Shown here one piece after another: positions 23,741 to 33,114 of a DNA stretch of 39,236 bases; the first letter of the stretch is position 1, and the number at the start of each line of letters is the position of its first letter. The translations under genes and the position numbers were made by a program. The DNA comes from Methylobacterium sp. J-030. Lineage in GTDB: Bacteria > Pseudomonadota > Alphaproteobacteria > Rhizobiales > Beijerinckiaceae. The stretch lies in assembly GCF_022829545.1 (NCBI RefSeq), contig NZ_JAKSYM010000277.1, positions 1 through 39,236 on the forward strand, in the 5' to 3' direction. The notes beneath the pieces were generated by a model, which worked only from the letters and a program-made list of their open reading frames with translations, was not told the origin of the DNA and did not search any database.

Positions 23741-24131
23741 TGGCAAGCCGGGCAACCGCGTGCCTCGCTGCGAAGTGATGCCGTGGCGGTCTGGCGGGCT
23801 GGGGCGGCCGCGTTGGGCTCGAGTTCTGCAGGCGTCGCGTCGGATCCGCTGCCCCCCCCGCGGGGGGGGCGGCAGGGCGCTACAGATGTCGATCCGGGAT
23901 GTACTGAGACCGTCGATGGTTCCGCGGTGCGGTGCGTGCCCATCGCGACCCGACAACGTCGACTCATCCCGCCCATCACGCGCAGGCCACGGCCGCAAAT
24001 CCTAATGCGATCCTTAGACCGACGCCCCCGGTCCTCGCTCGATCCCTAACGCGGTTCCGCCCACGTTCCGAGCGGGCCAAGGACCAACGCAAAGCCTCCG
24101 CGAACGGCCCGCCGAACCGGACACGACACCC
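23741..24131 (+). other. Upstream region of the kdp operon, with a GC palindrome
   Basis: About 390 bases between the inverted repeat and the first kdp-linked small gene. At 23851-23870 there is a perfect 20-bp palindrome made of eight C and eight G around GC, flanked by CTGCC and GGCAG, which could form a hairpin or G-rich structure. No convincing promoter or KdpE site could be assigned, and open frames here do not look coding. Confidence 0.5.
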
Positions 24132-24215
24132 ATGCTCGACATCGTCTTCATCGCCGGAGGGCTCGCCTTCTTCGCGGCCTCAGCCGGCTACGCTTCGCTC
24201 TGCGACCGGCTGTGA
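24132..24215 (+). CDS. 27-residue membrane peptide upstream of kdpF
   Basis: A very short frame: [20 protein letters not shown] and a final C-D-R-L. It is one transmembrane helix with a short charged tail. It lies 11 bases before the kdpF start and runs in the same direction. Similar tiny peptides sit before kdpF in other alphaproteobacterial kdp operons as far as I recall, so I think it is real. No strong ribosome binding site precedes it. It could be a second KdpF-like stabilising subunit. Confidence 0.6.
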   Translation: MLDIVFIAGGLAFFAASAGYASLCDRL

Positions 24216-24226
24216 GGGAGGCTGCC

Positions 24227-24316
24227 ATGACCCTCGACCTCGCCCTCGGCGCCTGCGTCACCGCCGGCCTCCTCGTCTACCTCACCTACGCCCTCGTCCG
24301 CCCCGAGCGGTTCTGA
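24227..24316 (+). CDS. kdpF: K+-transporting ATPase subunit KdpF
   Basis: A 29-residue single-helix peptide: M-T-L-D-L-A-L-G, a hydrophobic core ending [10 protein letters not shown], then R-P-E-R-F. The ending R-P-E-x-F is the usual KdpF tail. It stabilises the KdpABC complex in the inner membrane. GGGAGG lies 5 bases before the ATG. kdpA follows after 23 bases. Confidence 0.9.
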   Translation: MTLDLALGACVTAGLLVYLTYALVRPERF

Positions 24317-24339
24317 GCGGCCCCGCAGGACCCCCTCCC

Positions 24340-26055
24340 ATGACCGTCAACGGCTGGATCCAGATCGCGCTGTACTGCGCGGTTGTTCTGGCGCTCGTGA
24401 AGCCCCTCGGGTCGTACATGACCCGCGTCTTCACCGGTGAGCGCACCGTCCTCTCACCCGTGCTCGGCCCCGTCGAGCGCGGGCTCTATCGCGTGTCCGG
24501 CATCGATTCGCGCCAGGAACAGCACTGGCTCGCCTATACCGGCGCGGTGATCCTGTTCCACGTGCTGGGCTTCGCGGTGCTCTACGCGATCCTGCGCCTG
24601 CAGGCGGTCCTGCCGCTCAACCCAGCCGATCAGGCCGCGGTGGCGCCGGACCTCGCGTTCAACACGTCAGCGAGCTTCATCACCAACACCAACTGGCAAA
24701 GCTACGGCGGCGAGACCACGCTCTCGTACCTGACCCAGATGCTGGGGCTGACGCACCAGAACTTCCTGTCGGCCGCGACCGGCATCGCGGTGGCGGTGGC
24801 GCTGATCCGCGGGTTCGCCCGCGCCTCCACCGGCACGATCGGCTCGTTCTGGGTCGATGTCACCCGGGCGACCCTCTACGTGCTGCTGCCGATCTGCATC
24901 CCCTACACGCTGTTCCTGGTCTGGCAGGGCATGCCGCAGACGCTCAGCGCCTACGCCGACGCCACGACGCTGGAGGGCGCCAAGCAGACCATCGCGCTGG
25001 GTCCGGTGGCGAGCCAGGTGGCGATCAAGATGCTCGGTACCAACGGCGGCGGCTTCTTCAACGTCAACGCCGCGCACCCGTTCGAGAACCCGACCGCCCT
25101 GTCGAACTTCATCCAGATGGTCTCGATCTTCGTGATCGGCGCCGCGCTCACCAACGTGTTCGGCCGCATGGTCGGGGACGAGCGGCAGGGCTGGGCGATC
25201 CTCGGCGCGATGGGGATCCTGTTCCTGGCGGGCGTCGCCGTCACCTACTGGGCCGAGGCCAATGGCAGCGCGGTGCTCAATAGCTTCGGGCTGACCGGCG
25301 GCAACATGGAGGGCAAGGAGACCCGCTTCGGCATCGCGGCCTCGGCGCTGTTCGCGGTGATCACCACCGCGGCCTCCTGCGGCGCCGTGAACGCCATGCA
25401 CGATTCGTTCACGGCGCTGGGCGGCCTGATCCCGCTGCTCAACATGCAGCTCGGCGAGATCATCATCGGCGGCGTCGGCGCCGGCCTCTACGGAATGCTG
25501 ATCTTCGTCATCGTGGCGATCTTCGTGGCGGGCCTGATGGTCGGCCGCACCCCCGAATATCTCGGCAAGAAGATCGAGGCGAAGGAGGTGAAGATGGCCA
25601 TGCTCGGCATCCTCTGCCTGCCGCTGATGATGCTGGGCTTCACGGCGCTGGCGACCGTCCTGCCGGCGGGGCTTGCCGGCCCGGCCAATGCCGGCCCGCA
25701 CGGCTTCACCGAGATCCTCTACGCCTACACCTCGGCGGCGGCCAACAACGGCTCGGCCTTCGGCGGGCTGACGGCCAACACGCTGTTCTACAACTCGACG
25801 CTCGCCATCGGCATGCTGGTGGGGCGGTTCTTCGTGAAGATCCCGGTTCTGGCCATCGCGGGCTCGCTCGCCGCCAAGAAGACGGTTCCTGCTTCAGCGG
25901 GTACCTTCCCGACCCACGGCGGCCTGTTCGTGGGGCTGCTGGTCGGCGTGATCCTGATCATCGGCGGCCTGACCTTCTTCCCGTCCCTGGCGCTCGGCCC
26001 CGTCGTCGAGCACCTCGCGGGAGCGGCCGGCCAGACCTTCTCCACGGGGGGCTGA
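24340..26055 (+). CDS. kdpA: K+-transporting ATPase subunit KdpA
   Basis: A 571-residue K+-channel-like subunit that selects and passes K+ in the KdpFABC pump. The four selectivity-filter repeats are visible: T-N-T-N-W-Q near residue 112, G-T-N-G-G-G-F-F-N near 233, S-C-G-A-V-N near 347, and [10 protein letters not shown] near 468. Ten or so hydrophobic helices are spread along the protein. Length is normal. The ATG at 24340 gives the usual M-T-V-N-G-W-I-Q start. An extra small frame lies between it and kdpB, unlike the compact E. coli operon. Confidence 0.97.
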   Translation: MTVNGWIQIALYCAVVLALVKPLGSYMTRVFTGERTVLSPVLGPVERGLYRVSGIDSRQEQHWLAYTGAVILFHVLGFAVLYAILRLQAVLPLNPADQAAVAPDLAFNTSASFITNTNWQSYGGETTLSYLTQMLGLTHQNFLSAATGIAVAVALIRGFARASTGTIGSFWVDVTRATLYVLLPICIPYTLFLVWQGMPQTLSAYADATTLEGAKQTIALGPVASQVAIKMLGTNGGGFFNVNAAHPFENPTALSNFIQMVSIFVIGAALTNVFGRMVGDERQGWAILGAMGILFLAGVAVTYWAEANGSAVLNSFGLTGGNMEGKETRFGIAASALFAVITTAASCGAVNAMHDSFTALGGLIPLLNMQLGEIIIGGVGAGLYGMLIFVIVAIFVAGLMVGRTPEYLGKKIEAKEVKMAMLGILCLPLMMLGFTALATVLPAGLAGPANAGPHGFTEILYAYTSAAANNGSAFGGLTANTLFYNSTLAIGMLVGRFFVKIPVLAIAGSLAAKKTVPASAGTFPTHGGLFVGLLVGVILIIGGLTFFPSLALGPVVEHLAGAAGQTFSTGG

Positions 26056-26056
26056 G

Positions 26057-26254
26057 ATGCCGCGCGCCCTCCCCTCCCGGCGCATGCCGCACCACCACCG
26101 CATGCTGCGACGGCAACCACCTCGGAAAGGCCGCGCGCAAGCCGTGCGGACCTCCGACCTCGTGCTGGCGCTCCTCGGCGTGGTTCTGCTCGGCGGCTTC
26201 GCGCTGCTGGCGGCCTACGCCCTGACCGGCGGCATGCTGGTTCCCCGATCCTGA
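26057..26254 (+). CDS. Small membrane protein between kdpA and kdpB
   Basis: A 65-residue frame starting one base after the kdpA stop. The first 30 residues are very basic ([12 protein letters not shown]). A single hydrophobic helix follows ([21 protein letters not shown], about 35-56) and the tail is M-L-V-P-R-S. An in-frame GTG at 26144 would give only the helix part. I do not recognise it. Its position suggests a lineage-specific accessory of the Kdp complex; it could also be a non-functional spacer. Confidence 0.5.
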   Translation: MPRALPSRRMPHHHRMLRRQPPRKGRAQAVRTSDLVLALLGVVLLGGFALLAAYALTGGMLVPRS

Positions 26255-26258
26255 CAGC

Positions 26259-26279
26259 GCCCGGCGCGCCGCGCCGGGC
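26259..26279 (+). promoter_or_regulatory. Intra-operon hairpin before kdpB
   Basis: GCCCGGCGC and GCGCCGGGC form a perfect 9-bp stem with a GCC loop, between the small frame and kdpB. There is no T tract, so it is more likely an mRNA-stability or attenuation element than a full terminator. kdpB shows no Shine-Dalgarno after it. Confidence 0.45.
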
Positions 26280-26304
26280 CTCCCCCACCCCTCCGGACTT
26301 TCCC

Positions 26305-28395
26305 ATGTCTCGCCAGACGTCCTCCCTGTTCAGTGCCGCCCTGGTCGGGCCGGCCCTCCTTGGCTCCGTCCAGAAACTCGACCCCCGCGCCATGATCCGC
26401 AACCCGGTCATGTTCGTGGTCGAGGTCGTGGCGGTGCTGACCACGGTGCTGTTCGCCCGTGACCTCATCACCGGCGGCAGCGCCCTCGCCTTCTCCGGCC
26501 AGATCATCCTGTGGCTGTGGTTCACCCTGATCTTTGCCAACTTCGCCGAGGCGCTGGCCGAGGGCCGTGGCAAGGCCCAGGCCGACAGCCTGCGCCGCAC
26601 CCGCACCGAGATGACGGCCAAACGCCTGAAAGGGCCCGGCCGGGCCTACGAGACGGTGCCCGGCACGTCCCTGAAGGTCGGCGATGTCGTCCTCGTGGAG
26701 GCCGGCGACCTGATCCCCTCCGACGGCGAGGTGATCGAGGGCGTCGCTTCGGTCAACGAAGCCGCCATCACCGGTGAATCCGCCCCGGTGATCCGCGAAT
26801 CCGGCGGCGACCGTTCCGCGGTGACCGGCGGCACGCAGGTGCTGTCGGACGTCATCAAGGTCCGGATCACCGCGGCCGCGGGCTCGACCTTCGTCGATCG
26901 CATGATCGCCCTGGTCGAGGGTGCCTCCCGCCAGAAGACGCCGAACGAGATCGCCCTCAACATCCTGCTCGCCGGCCTGACCCTCGTCTTCGTCTTCGCG
27001 GTGGCCTCAATCCCGAGTTTTGCGAGCTATGCGGGCGGGTCGATCCCCGTGATCGTGCTGGTCGCCCTGTTCGTCACCCTGATCCCGACCACCATCGGCG
27101 CCCTGCTCTCGGCGATCGGCATCGCCGGCATGGACCGGCTAGTGCGGTTCAACGTGCTGGCCATGTCGGGACGCGCCGTCGAGGCGGCGGGCGACGTCGA
27201 CACGCTGCTCCTCGACAAGACCGGCACGATCACCATGGGCAACCGCCAGGCCACCGAGTTCCGCCCGGTCCGGGGCGTGAGCGAACAGGAACTGGCGGAT
27301 GCCGCGCAGCTCGCTTCGCTGGCCGACGAGACCCCGGAGGGCCGCTCGATCGTGGTGCTCGCCAAGGAGAAGTACGGCATCCGCGCTCGGGACATGGCCG
27401 GGCTCAACGCCACCTTCGTGCCGTTCACCGCGCAATCGCGCATGTCAGGCGTCGATCTGGAGGGGTCGTCCATCCGGAAGGGTGCGGTCGAGTCCGTGAT
27501 CGGCTCGCTGTCCGGCCAGCCCCTGCCGAGCCGCGGCTCGAACGCGGCGCTCGCCTTCCAGTCGGCGGCCGACACCCAGGCGGCGATCGAGATCCGGACC
27601 ATCGCCGAGTCGATCGCCAAAGCCGGCGGCACGCCGCTCGCCGTGGCGCGCGACGGGCGGCTGTTGGGCGTCGTCTACCTGAAGGACATCGTGAAGGGCG
27701 GCATCCGCGAGCGCTTCGCGGAGCTGCGCCGGATGGGCATCCGCACGGTGATGATCACCGGCGACAACCCGATGACCGCGGCCGCTATCGCGGCCGAGGC
27801 CGGCGTTGACGACTTCCTCGCCCAGGCCACCCCGGAGGACAAGCTGGCCCTGATCCGCAAGGAGCAGGCGGACGGCAAGCTGGTCGCCATGTGCGGTGAC
27901 GGCACCAACGACGCCCCCGCCCTGGCGCAGGCCGATGTCGGCGTCGCCATGAACACCGGCACGGTGGCGGCCCGCGAGGCCGGCAACATGGTCGACCTCG
28001 ACAGCGACCCGACCAAGCTCATCGAGATCGTCGGCATCGGCAAGCAACTGCTAATGACCCGCGGCGCGCTGACGACCTTCTCGATCGCCAACGATGTCGC
28101 GAAGTATTTTGCGATCATTCCCGCGATGTTCCTGGGGCTCTACCCGCAGCTCCAGGCGCTCAACGTCATGCATCTGGCCTCGCCGCAGAGTGCGATCCTG
28201 TCGGCGATCATCTTCAACGCACTGATCATCGTGGCGCTGATCCCGCTGGCGCTGCGCGGCGTCACCTACCGGGCGGTCGGCGCGGCGGCGCTGCTGCGCC
28301 GGAACCTGCTGATCTACGGCCTCGGCGGCGTCCTCGTGCCGTTCGTGGGCATCAAGGCGATCGACCTCGCCGTCAGCGCCCTCCACCTCGCCTGA
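26305..28395 (+). CDS. kdpB: K+-transporting P-type ATPase subunit KdpB
   Basis: A 696-residue P-type ATPase that powers K+ uptake through KdpA. Motifs are T-G-E-S at 156-159 (actuator), D304-K-T-G-T-I-T (phosphorylated Asp), the M-S-G-V region near 380, and the hinge T-G-D-N-P near 487 with [10 protein letters not shown] near 532. Length is typical. The N-terminal serine-rich segment and R-N-P-V-M-F start the first membrane helix. It follows the hairpin at 26259 and precedes kdpC by 22 bases. Confidence 0.97.
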   Translation: MSRQTSSLFSAALVGPALLGSVQKLDPRAMIRNPVMFVVEVVAVLTTVLFARDLITGGSALAFSGQIILWLWFTLIFANFAEALAEGRGKAQADSLRRTRTEMTAKRLKGPGRAYETVPGTSLKVGDVVLVEAGDLIPSDGEVIEGVASVNEAAITGESAPVIRESGGDRSAVTGGTQVLSDVIKVRITAAAGSTFVDRMIALVEGASRQKTPNEIALNILLAGLTLVFVFAVASIPSFASYAGGSIPVIVLVALFVTLIPTTIGALLSAIGIAGMDRLVRFNVLAMSGRAVEAAGDVDTLLLDKTGTITMGNRQATEFRPVRGVSEQELADAAQLASLADETPEGRSIVVLAKEKYGIRARDMAGLNATFVPFTAQSRMSGVDLEGSSIRKGAVESVIGSLSGQPLPSRGSNAALAFQSAADTQAAIEIRTIAESIAKAGGTPLAVARDGRLLGVVYLKDIVKGGIRERFAELRRMGIRTVMITGDNPMTAAAIAAEAGVDDFLAQATPEDKLALIRKEQADGKLVAMCGDGTNDAPALAQADVGVAMNTGTVAAREAGNMVDLDSDPTKLIEIVGIGKQLLMTRGALTTFSIANDVAKYFAIIPAMFLGLYPQLQALNVMHLASPQSAILSAIIFNALIIVALIPLALRGVTYRAVGAAALLRRNLLIYGLGGVLVPFVGIKAIDLAVSALHLA

Positions 28396-28417
28396 ATCGG
28401 TCCCTCGGAGACCTGCC

Positions 28418-29023
28418 ATGCTCAGACAACTTCGCCCCGCCCTGGTCCTGTTGACAGCGCTCACGGTGATCACCGGCCTCGCCTACCCCCTCGCCATGAC
28501 CGGCCTCGCGGGGGCGATCTTCCCCGCCAGGGCCGCCGGCAGCCTGATCGAGCGCAACGGCACGATCGTCGGCTCCAGCCTCATCGGTCAGAATTTCTCA
28601 GGCGCCGGCTACTTCCACGGTAGGCCCTCGGCCACCACGGCGCCGGACCCGGCCGATGCCTCCAAGACGGTACCGGCCCCCTACAACGCCGCCAATTCCT
28701 CGGGCTCGAATCTCGGTCCGACCAGCGCGGCGCTGGCCGAGCGGGTCAAGGGCGATCTCGATGTGCTGAAGGCCGAGAACGGCTCCGCGCCGGTGCCGGT
28801 CGACCTCGTCACCACCAGCGGATCCGGCCTCGATCCCGATATCTCGCCGGAGGCCGCCGACTTTCAGGTGCCGCGCATCGCCAAGGATCGCAAGATCGCC
28901 GAGGACACGCTGCGCGATCTCGTGGCGTCCCATCGCGAGGGTCGCACGCTCGGCCTCCTCGGCGAGCCGCGCGTGAACGTGCTGGCGCTGAACCTCGCCC
29001 TGGACGATCTCGCCAAGCGCTGA
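28418..29023 (+). CDS. kdpC: K+-transporting ATPase subunit KdpC
   Basis: A 201-residue subunit with one N-terminal membrane helix ([18 protein letters not shown], about 9-27) and a periplasmic domain. Family blocks are G-S-x-L-I-G-Q-N-F near residue 53, Y-F-H-G-R-P-S near 66, S-G-S-N-L-G-P-T near 93, and [11 protein letters not shown] near 135. It stabilises the KdpAB assembly and may raise ATP affinity. The short gap after kdpB and 20 bases before kdpD show one transcript. Confidence 0.96.
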   Translation: MLRQLRPALVLLTALTVITGLAYPLAMTGLAGAIFPARAAGSLIERNGTIVGSSLIGQNFSGAGYFHGRPSATTAPDPADASKTVPAPYNAANSSGSNLGPTSAALAERVKGDLDVLKAENGSAPVPVDLVTTSGSGLDPDISPEAADFQVPRIAKDRKIAEDTLRDLVASHREGRTLGLLGEPRVNVLALNLALDDLAKR

Positions 29024-29043
29024 GCGACGCTATGTAGACACAG

Positions 29044-31761
29044 ATGCCCGAGACCGGCCGCGACCCGAACCGCCCCTCGCCCGACGCGCTTCTCGAAGCG
29101 GCGCGCCGCGCGGAGCGGACGCGCGGCCGCCTCAAGGTCTTCCTCGGTGCGGCGCCGGGCGTCGGCAAGACCTACGAGATGCTCACCATCGGCCGCGCCC
29201 GCCTGAAGGCCGGGACCGACGTGGTGGTGGGCGTGGTCGAGACCCACGGCCGCGCCGAGACCGAAGCCCTGCTCGACGGCTTCGAGACGATCCCGCGGCG
29301 GCCGGTGCCCTACCACGGCACAGTCCTGGAGGAGATGGACCTCGACGCGCTGCTCGCCCGCCGGCCGGCCCTGGCGCTGGTCGACGAACTCGCCCACACC
29401 AACGCGCCGGGTTCGCGCCATCCGAAGCGCTATCAGGACGTCGAGGAACTGCTCGATGCCGGCATCGATGTCCTGACGACGCTGAACATCCAGCACGTCG
29501 AGAGCCTGAACGACGTGGTGGCCTCGATCACCCGGATCCGCGTGCGCGAGACCGTGCCCGACGGCGTCCTCGACCGCGCCGACGACATCGAGGTGGTCGA
29601 TCTCAACCCCGACGACCTGATCCAGCGCCTGAAGGACGGCAAGGTCTACGTCCCGACCAACGCCGAGCGCGCGTTGAAGCACTACTTCTCCCGCGGCAAC
29701 CTGACGGCGCTGCGGGAACTGGCGCTCCGGCGCACCGCCGACCGGGTCGACGACGAACTTCTGGGCCACATGCGGGCCAACGCCATCGCGGGCCCCTGGG
29801 CGGCGGGCGAGCGCGTTCTGGTCTGCGTGAACGAGGACGCGAGCGCGTCGGGCCTCGTGCGCTACGCCAAGCGCCTCGCGGACCGCCTGCACGCGCCCTG
29901 GACGGCCCTGGTGATCGAGGGCGCCCGCGCGGCGTCCCTCCGGGAGGCGGAGCGCGACCGGATCGCCGAGACCCTGCGGCTGGCCGACCGGCTCGGCGGC
30001 GATGCGGTCACCCTGCCGGGCGGCCGGCGCATCGCCGACGACGTGCTCGAGTACGCCCGATCGGCCAACGTCAATCACATCGTGGTGGGCAAGGCGACCC
30101 GGTCTTGGCTGTTCGAGCTCGTCAACGGCTCCGTCGTGCACGACCTCGTGCGCCTGAGCGGCAACATCAGCGTCCACGTCGTCCGTGGCGAGGCCGTCCC
30201 GGACGAGAAGCAGCCCCGTCGCGCCATCACGGTGGCGGCCCCGCGGGCCGGCTTCGACATCCGCCCCTACGCCGTCGCGATGGCGGCGATCGCCACGGGA
30301 CTCGGCGCGGCGATCCTCGCCCAGCCCTACGCGGGGGTCGAGAACGCCGACCTGTTCCTGCTGACGGCCGTGGTGGCGGTGGCGGTGCGCTGGGGGCTCG
30401 GGCCGGCGCTCGCCGCGGTCGTGGCGGCCTCGCTCGCCTACAACTTTTTCTTCCTGCCGCCGGTCTATACCCTGACCATCGCCGACCCGACCAACGTCGC
30501 GGCGTTCCTGCTCTTCACCCTGGTGGCCGTGCTGGTCTCGAACCTCGCGGCCCGCGCCCGGCGGGTCGCGGTGGTCAGCCAGGGCCGCGCACGGGCGACC
30601 GAGCGGCTGTTCGGGTTCTCGCGGAAACTCGCCGCCTGCGGGACGCTCGACGACGTGCTCTGGGCCACCTGCGCCCAGGTGGCCGCGATGCTGAAGGTCC
30701 GCGTCGTGGTCCTCCTGCCGGACGGCAAGTCCGTCACGGTGATGGCCGGCTACCCGCCCGAGGACATGCTGGAGGCGGCCGACGTGGCGGCGGCGCAATG
30801 GGCCTTCGACAACGATCGCCCGGCGGGCCGCGGCGCCGACACCCTGCCCGGCGCCAAGCGCCTGTTCCTGCCGATGCGCACGGGGCGCGGCACGATCGGG
30901 GTGATCGGCCTCGACGCGGACGGTACGGGTCCGATCCTGACGCCGGAGGGACGCCGCCTCCTCGACGCCCTGACCGATATGGGCGCGCTGGCCATCGAGC
31001 GGGTGCGCCTCGTGGAGGATCTCGACCGGGCCGAGCGCGCCGCCGAGACGGACCGCCTGCGGCAGGCGCTGCTCACGTCGATCAGCCATGACCTTCGCAC
31101 GCCCTTGGCCTCTGTGCTGGGCGCGGCCAGCACGCTGCGCGATCTCGACTCCGCGCTGATGGCCGCGGCGAAGGCGGAGCTGCTCGGCACCATCATCGAG
31201 GAGGCGGAGCGGCTTAACCGCTTCATCGCCAACCTCCTCGACATGACGCGCCTGGAAGCCGGGGCGGTGGCGCCCAACCTCTCGCCGCAGGATATCGGCG
31301 AGACCGTCGATACCGCGCTGCGGCGGACCCAGAAAATCCTGGCCGGACACCGCGTCGTCGTCGAGGTCGCGCCGGATCTGCCGACGCTCGCGCTCGATCC
31401 GGTCCTGTTCGAGCAGGTTCTGGTCAATCTCCTCGACAACGCCGCCAAGTATGCGCCGGAGGGCTCGACCGTCACGGTCCGGGCATCGCGGGAGGGGGCC
31501 GAGGTGCGGCTCGCCGTCCTGGATGAAGGCGACGGCCTGCCGGAGGCCGATACCGAGCGGGTGTTCGACAAGTTCTACCGCGCCCGCAAGGGCGACCGGG
31601 TCCGGGCCGGGACCGGGCTGGGGCTCGCCATCGCCCGGGGCTTCGTGGAGGCGATGGGCGGGACCGTCACGGTGACGAACCGCCGGGAGCGGAGCGGGGC
31701 CTGCTTCACCATCACCCTACCGGTTCCGGTGCCGGTCGCGGCGAAGGACATCGCGGCCTGA
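29044..31761 (+). CDS. kdpD: Osmosensitive K+ channel histidine kinase KdpD
   Basis: A 905-residue membrane sensor kinase that controls kdp expression. In order: the KdpD N-terminal domain with Walker [10 protein letters not shown] (about 35-43) and a D-E-L-A-H-T-N motif near 118; a universal-stress-like domain (about 255-385); four membrane helices (about 407-505); a GAF-like region (about 530-655); the phospho-acceptor H682 in S-H-D-L-R-T-P-L; and an ATPase domain with D-N-A-A-K near 798, D-E-G-D-G near 829 and G-T-G-L-G-L-A near 858. Length is normal. No kdpE response regulator follows: the next gene is convergent, 12 bases away. The partner must lie elsewhere or be missing. Confidence 0.96.
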   Translation: MPETGRDPNRPSPDALLEAARRAERTRGRLKVFLGAAPGVGKTYEMLTIGRARLKAGTDVVVGVVETHGRAETEALLDGFETIPRRPVPYHGTVLEEMDLDALLARRPALALVDELAHTNAPGSRHPKRYQDVEELLDAGIDVLTTLNIQHVESLNDVVASITRIRVRETVPDGVLDRADDIEVVDLNPDDLIQRLKDGKVYVPTNAERALKHYFSRGNLTALRELALRRTADRVDDELLGHMRANAIAGPWAAGERVLVCVNEDASASGLVRYAKRLADRLHAPWTALVIEGARAASLREAERDRIAETLRLADRLGGDAVTLPGGRRIADDVLEYARSANVNHIVVGKATRSWLFELVNGSVVHDLVRLSGNISVHVVRGEAVPDEKQPRRAITVAAPRAGFDIRPYAVAMAAIATGLGAAILAQPYAGVENADLFLLTAVVAVAVRWGLGPALAAVVAASLAYNFFFLPPVYTLTIADPTNVAAFLLFTLVAVLVSNLAARARRVAVVSQGRARATERLFGFSRKLAACGTLDDVLWATCAQVAAMLKVRVVVLLPDGKSVTVMAGYPPEDMLEAADVAAAQWAFDNDRPAGRGADTLPGAKRLFLPMRTGRGTIGVIGLDADGTGPILTPEGRRLLDALTDMGALAIERVRLVEDLDRAERAAETDRLRQALLTSISHDLRTPLASVLGAASTLRDLDSALMAAAKAELLGTIIEEAERLNRFIANLLDMTRLEAGAVAPNLSPQDIGETVDTALRRTQKILAGHRVVVEVAPDLPTLALDPVLFEQVLVNLLDNAAKYAPEGSTVTVRASREGAEVRLAVLDEGDGLPEADTERVFDKFYRARKGDRVRAGTGLGLAIARGFVEAMGGTVTVTNRRERSGACFTITLPVPVPVAAKDIAA

Positions 31762-31773
31762 TCGTCCGGCCCG

Positions 31774-33114
31774 TCAGTGCGCCCCGCCCACGACGACGAA
31801 CTTGAACAGGAAGATCGCCGCGATCACCCAGACCACCGGCTTCACCTCCCGCGCCCGGCCGGTGAGCAGCTTGAGCGCCGCGTAGGTGATGAAGCCGCAG
31901 GAAACGCCCGTGGCGATCGAATAAGTGAACGGCATGAGAAGCGCGGTGACGCAGGCCGGGATCACCTCGGTGAGATCGTCCCAGTCGAGGTCGGCCAGTT
32001 CGCGCAGCATCAGGCAGGCGACGTAGAAAAGGGCCGGCGCGGTGGCGTAGGGCGGCACCGCCTCGGCGAGGGGCGCGAAGAACAGGCAGGCGAGGAACAG
32101 GACCGCCACCGCCACCGCGGTGAGTCCGGTGCGGCCGCCCTCCTCCACCCCGGCGGCGCTCTCGAGATATGCAGTGGTGCTCGATGTCCCGAGCAGCGAG
32201 CCCGCGAAGACCGCGACGGAATCGGCCATCAACGCCCGGTCGAGGCGGTCCATCCGGCCCTCGGTGAGCAGCCCGGCGCGGTTGGCGACACCCATCAGGG
32301 TCCCGGTGGCGTCGAACAATTCGACCAGAAATAGGACCAGGATCACGTTGAGCAGGCCGCCCGACAGGGCGCCCGGGATATCCAGGGCGAACAGCGTCGG
32401 GGCGATCGAGGGCGGGAGCGCGACGATGCCCTGGAAGGTATTGCCCGCCACGGCGAAGCTGAGCACCGTCACCGCGAGGATGCTCAAGAGCAGCGCTGCC
32501 CGCACCCTCCGCGCCGACAGAACGGCCACCAGCAGGAAGCCTGACACCGCCAGCACCACGTCCGGCCTGTGCAGGTCGCCGAGGGTCACGAAAGTGGCGG
32601 GGCTCGCCGCGACGAGGCCGGCATTCTTCAGGGCGATGATGGCCAGGAACAGGCCTATCCCCACCGTGATGGCGATGCGCATCGCGCGCGGAATCCCGTC
32701 GACGATGATCGCCCGCAGGCCCGTCAGCGTGACGATCAGGAAGCAGAGACCGGAGATGAATACCGCGCCGAGGGCGGCGGGCCAGGGGAAGCCGAGGCCC
32801 TGCACCACCACGAAGGCGAAATACGCGTTGAGCCCCATCCCCGGCGCCAGGGCGATCGGATAATTGGCGTAGAGCCCCATGATGGCCGAGCCGAGCGCCG
32901 CCACGAGGCATGTCGCCACGAAGACGGCGCCCCGGGGCATCCCGGCATCGGCCAGGATGCTCGGGTTGACGAAGACGATGTAGGCCATCGTCAGGAACGT
33001 CGTCAGGCCCGCCAGCAGCTCGGTGCGAACGCTGGTGCCGTGTTCGGAGAGGCGGAAGGTGCGTTCGAGAAGGCCGTCGGACGCCGCGGCCGCCGGGGGC
33101 GTGTCCCCCTTCAT
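31774..33114 (-). CDS. NCS2-family purine permease (AzgA/guanine-hypoxanthine type)
   Basis: A 446-residue membrane transporter of the AzgA-like NCS2 group, taking up hypoxanthine, guanine or related purines by proton symport. Visible features are [16 protein letters not shown] near residue 32, [10 protein letters not shown] near 90, and F-D-A-T-G-T-L near 270 followed by [11 protein letters not shown] near 318, which is strongly conserved. About 12 hydrophobic segments are present. Its ATG overlaps the stop of the molybdenum dehydrogenase gene by four bases, so it is co-translated with the enzyme that likely oxidises its cargo. Confidence 0.9.
   Translation of the reverse strand: MKGDTPPAAAASDGLLERTFRLSEHGTSVRTELLAGLTTFLTMAYIVFVNPSILADAGMPRGAVFVATCLVAALGSAIMGLYANYPIALAPGMGLNAYFAFVVVQGLGFPWPAALGAVFISGLCFLIVTLTGLRAIIVDGIPRAMRIAITVGIGLFLAIIALKNAGLVAASPATFVTLGDLHRPDVVLAVSGFLLVAVLSARRVRAALLLSILAVTVLSFAVAGNTFQGIVALPPSIAPTLFALDIPGALSGGLLNVILVLFLVELFDATGTLMGVANRAGLLTEGRMDRLDRALMADSVAVFAGSLLGTSSTTAYLESAAGVEEGGRTGLTAVAVAVLFLACLFFAPLAEAVPPYATAPALFYVACLMLRELADLDWDDLTEVIPACVTALLMPFTYSIATGVSCGFITYAALKLLTGRAREVKPVVWVIAAIFLFKFVVVGGAH

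Noticed and set aside
24667..25701. A 344-residue open frame antisense to kdpA
   Set aside because: KdpA selectivity-filter motifs prove the plus-strand frame; the antisense product is low-complexity.
28864..31350. An 828-residue open frame antisense to kdpD
   Set aside because: Same GC-driven artefact: low-complexity composition without motifs, opposite a clear KdpD.
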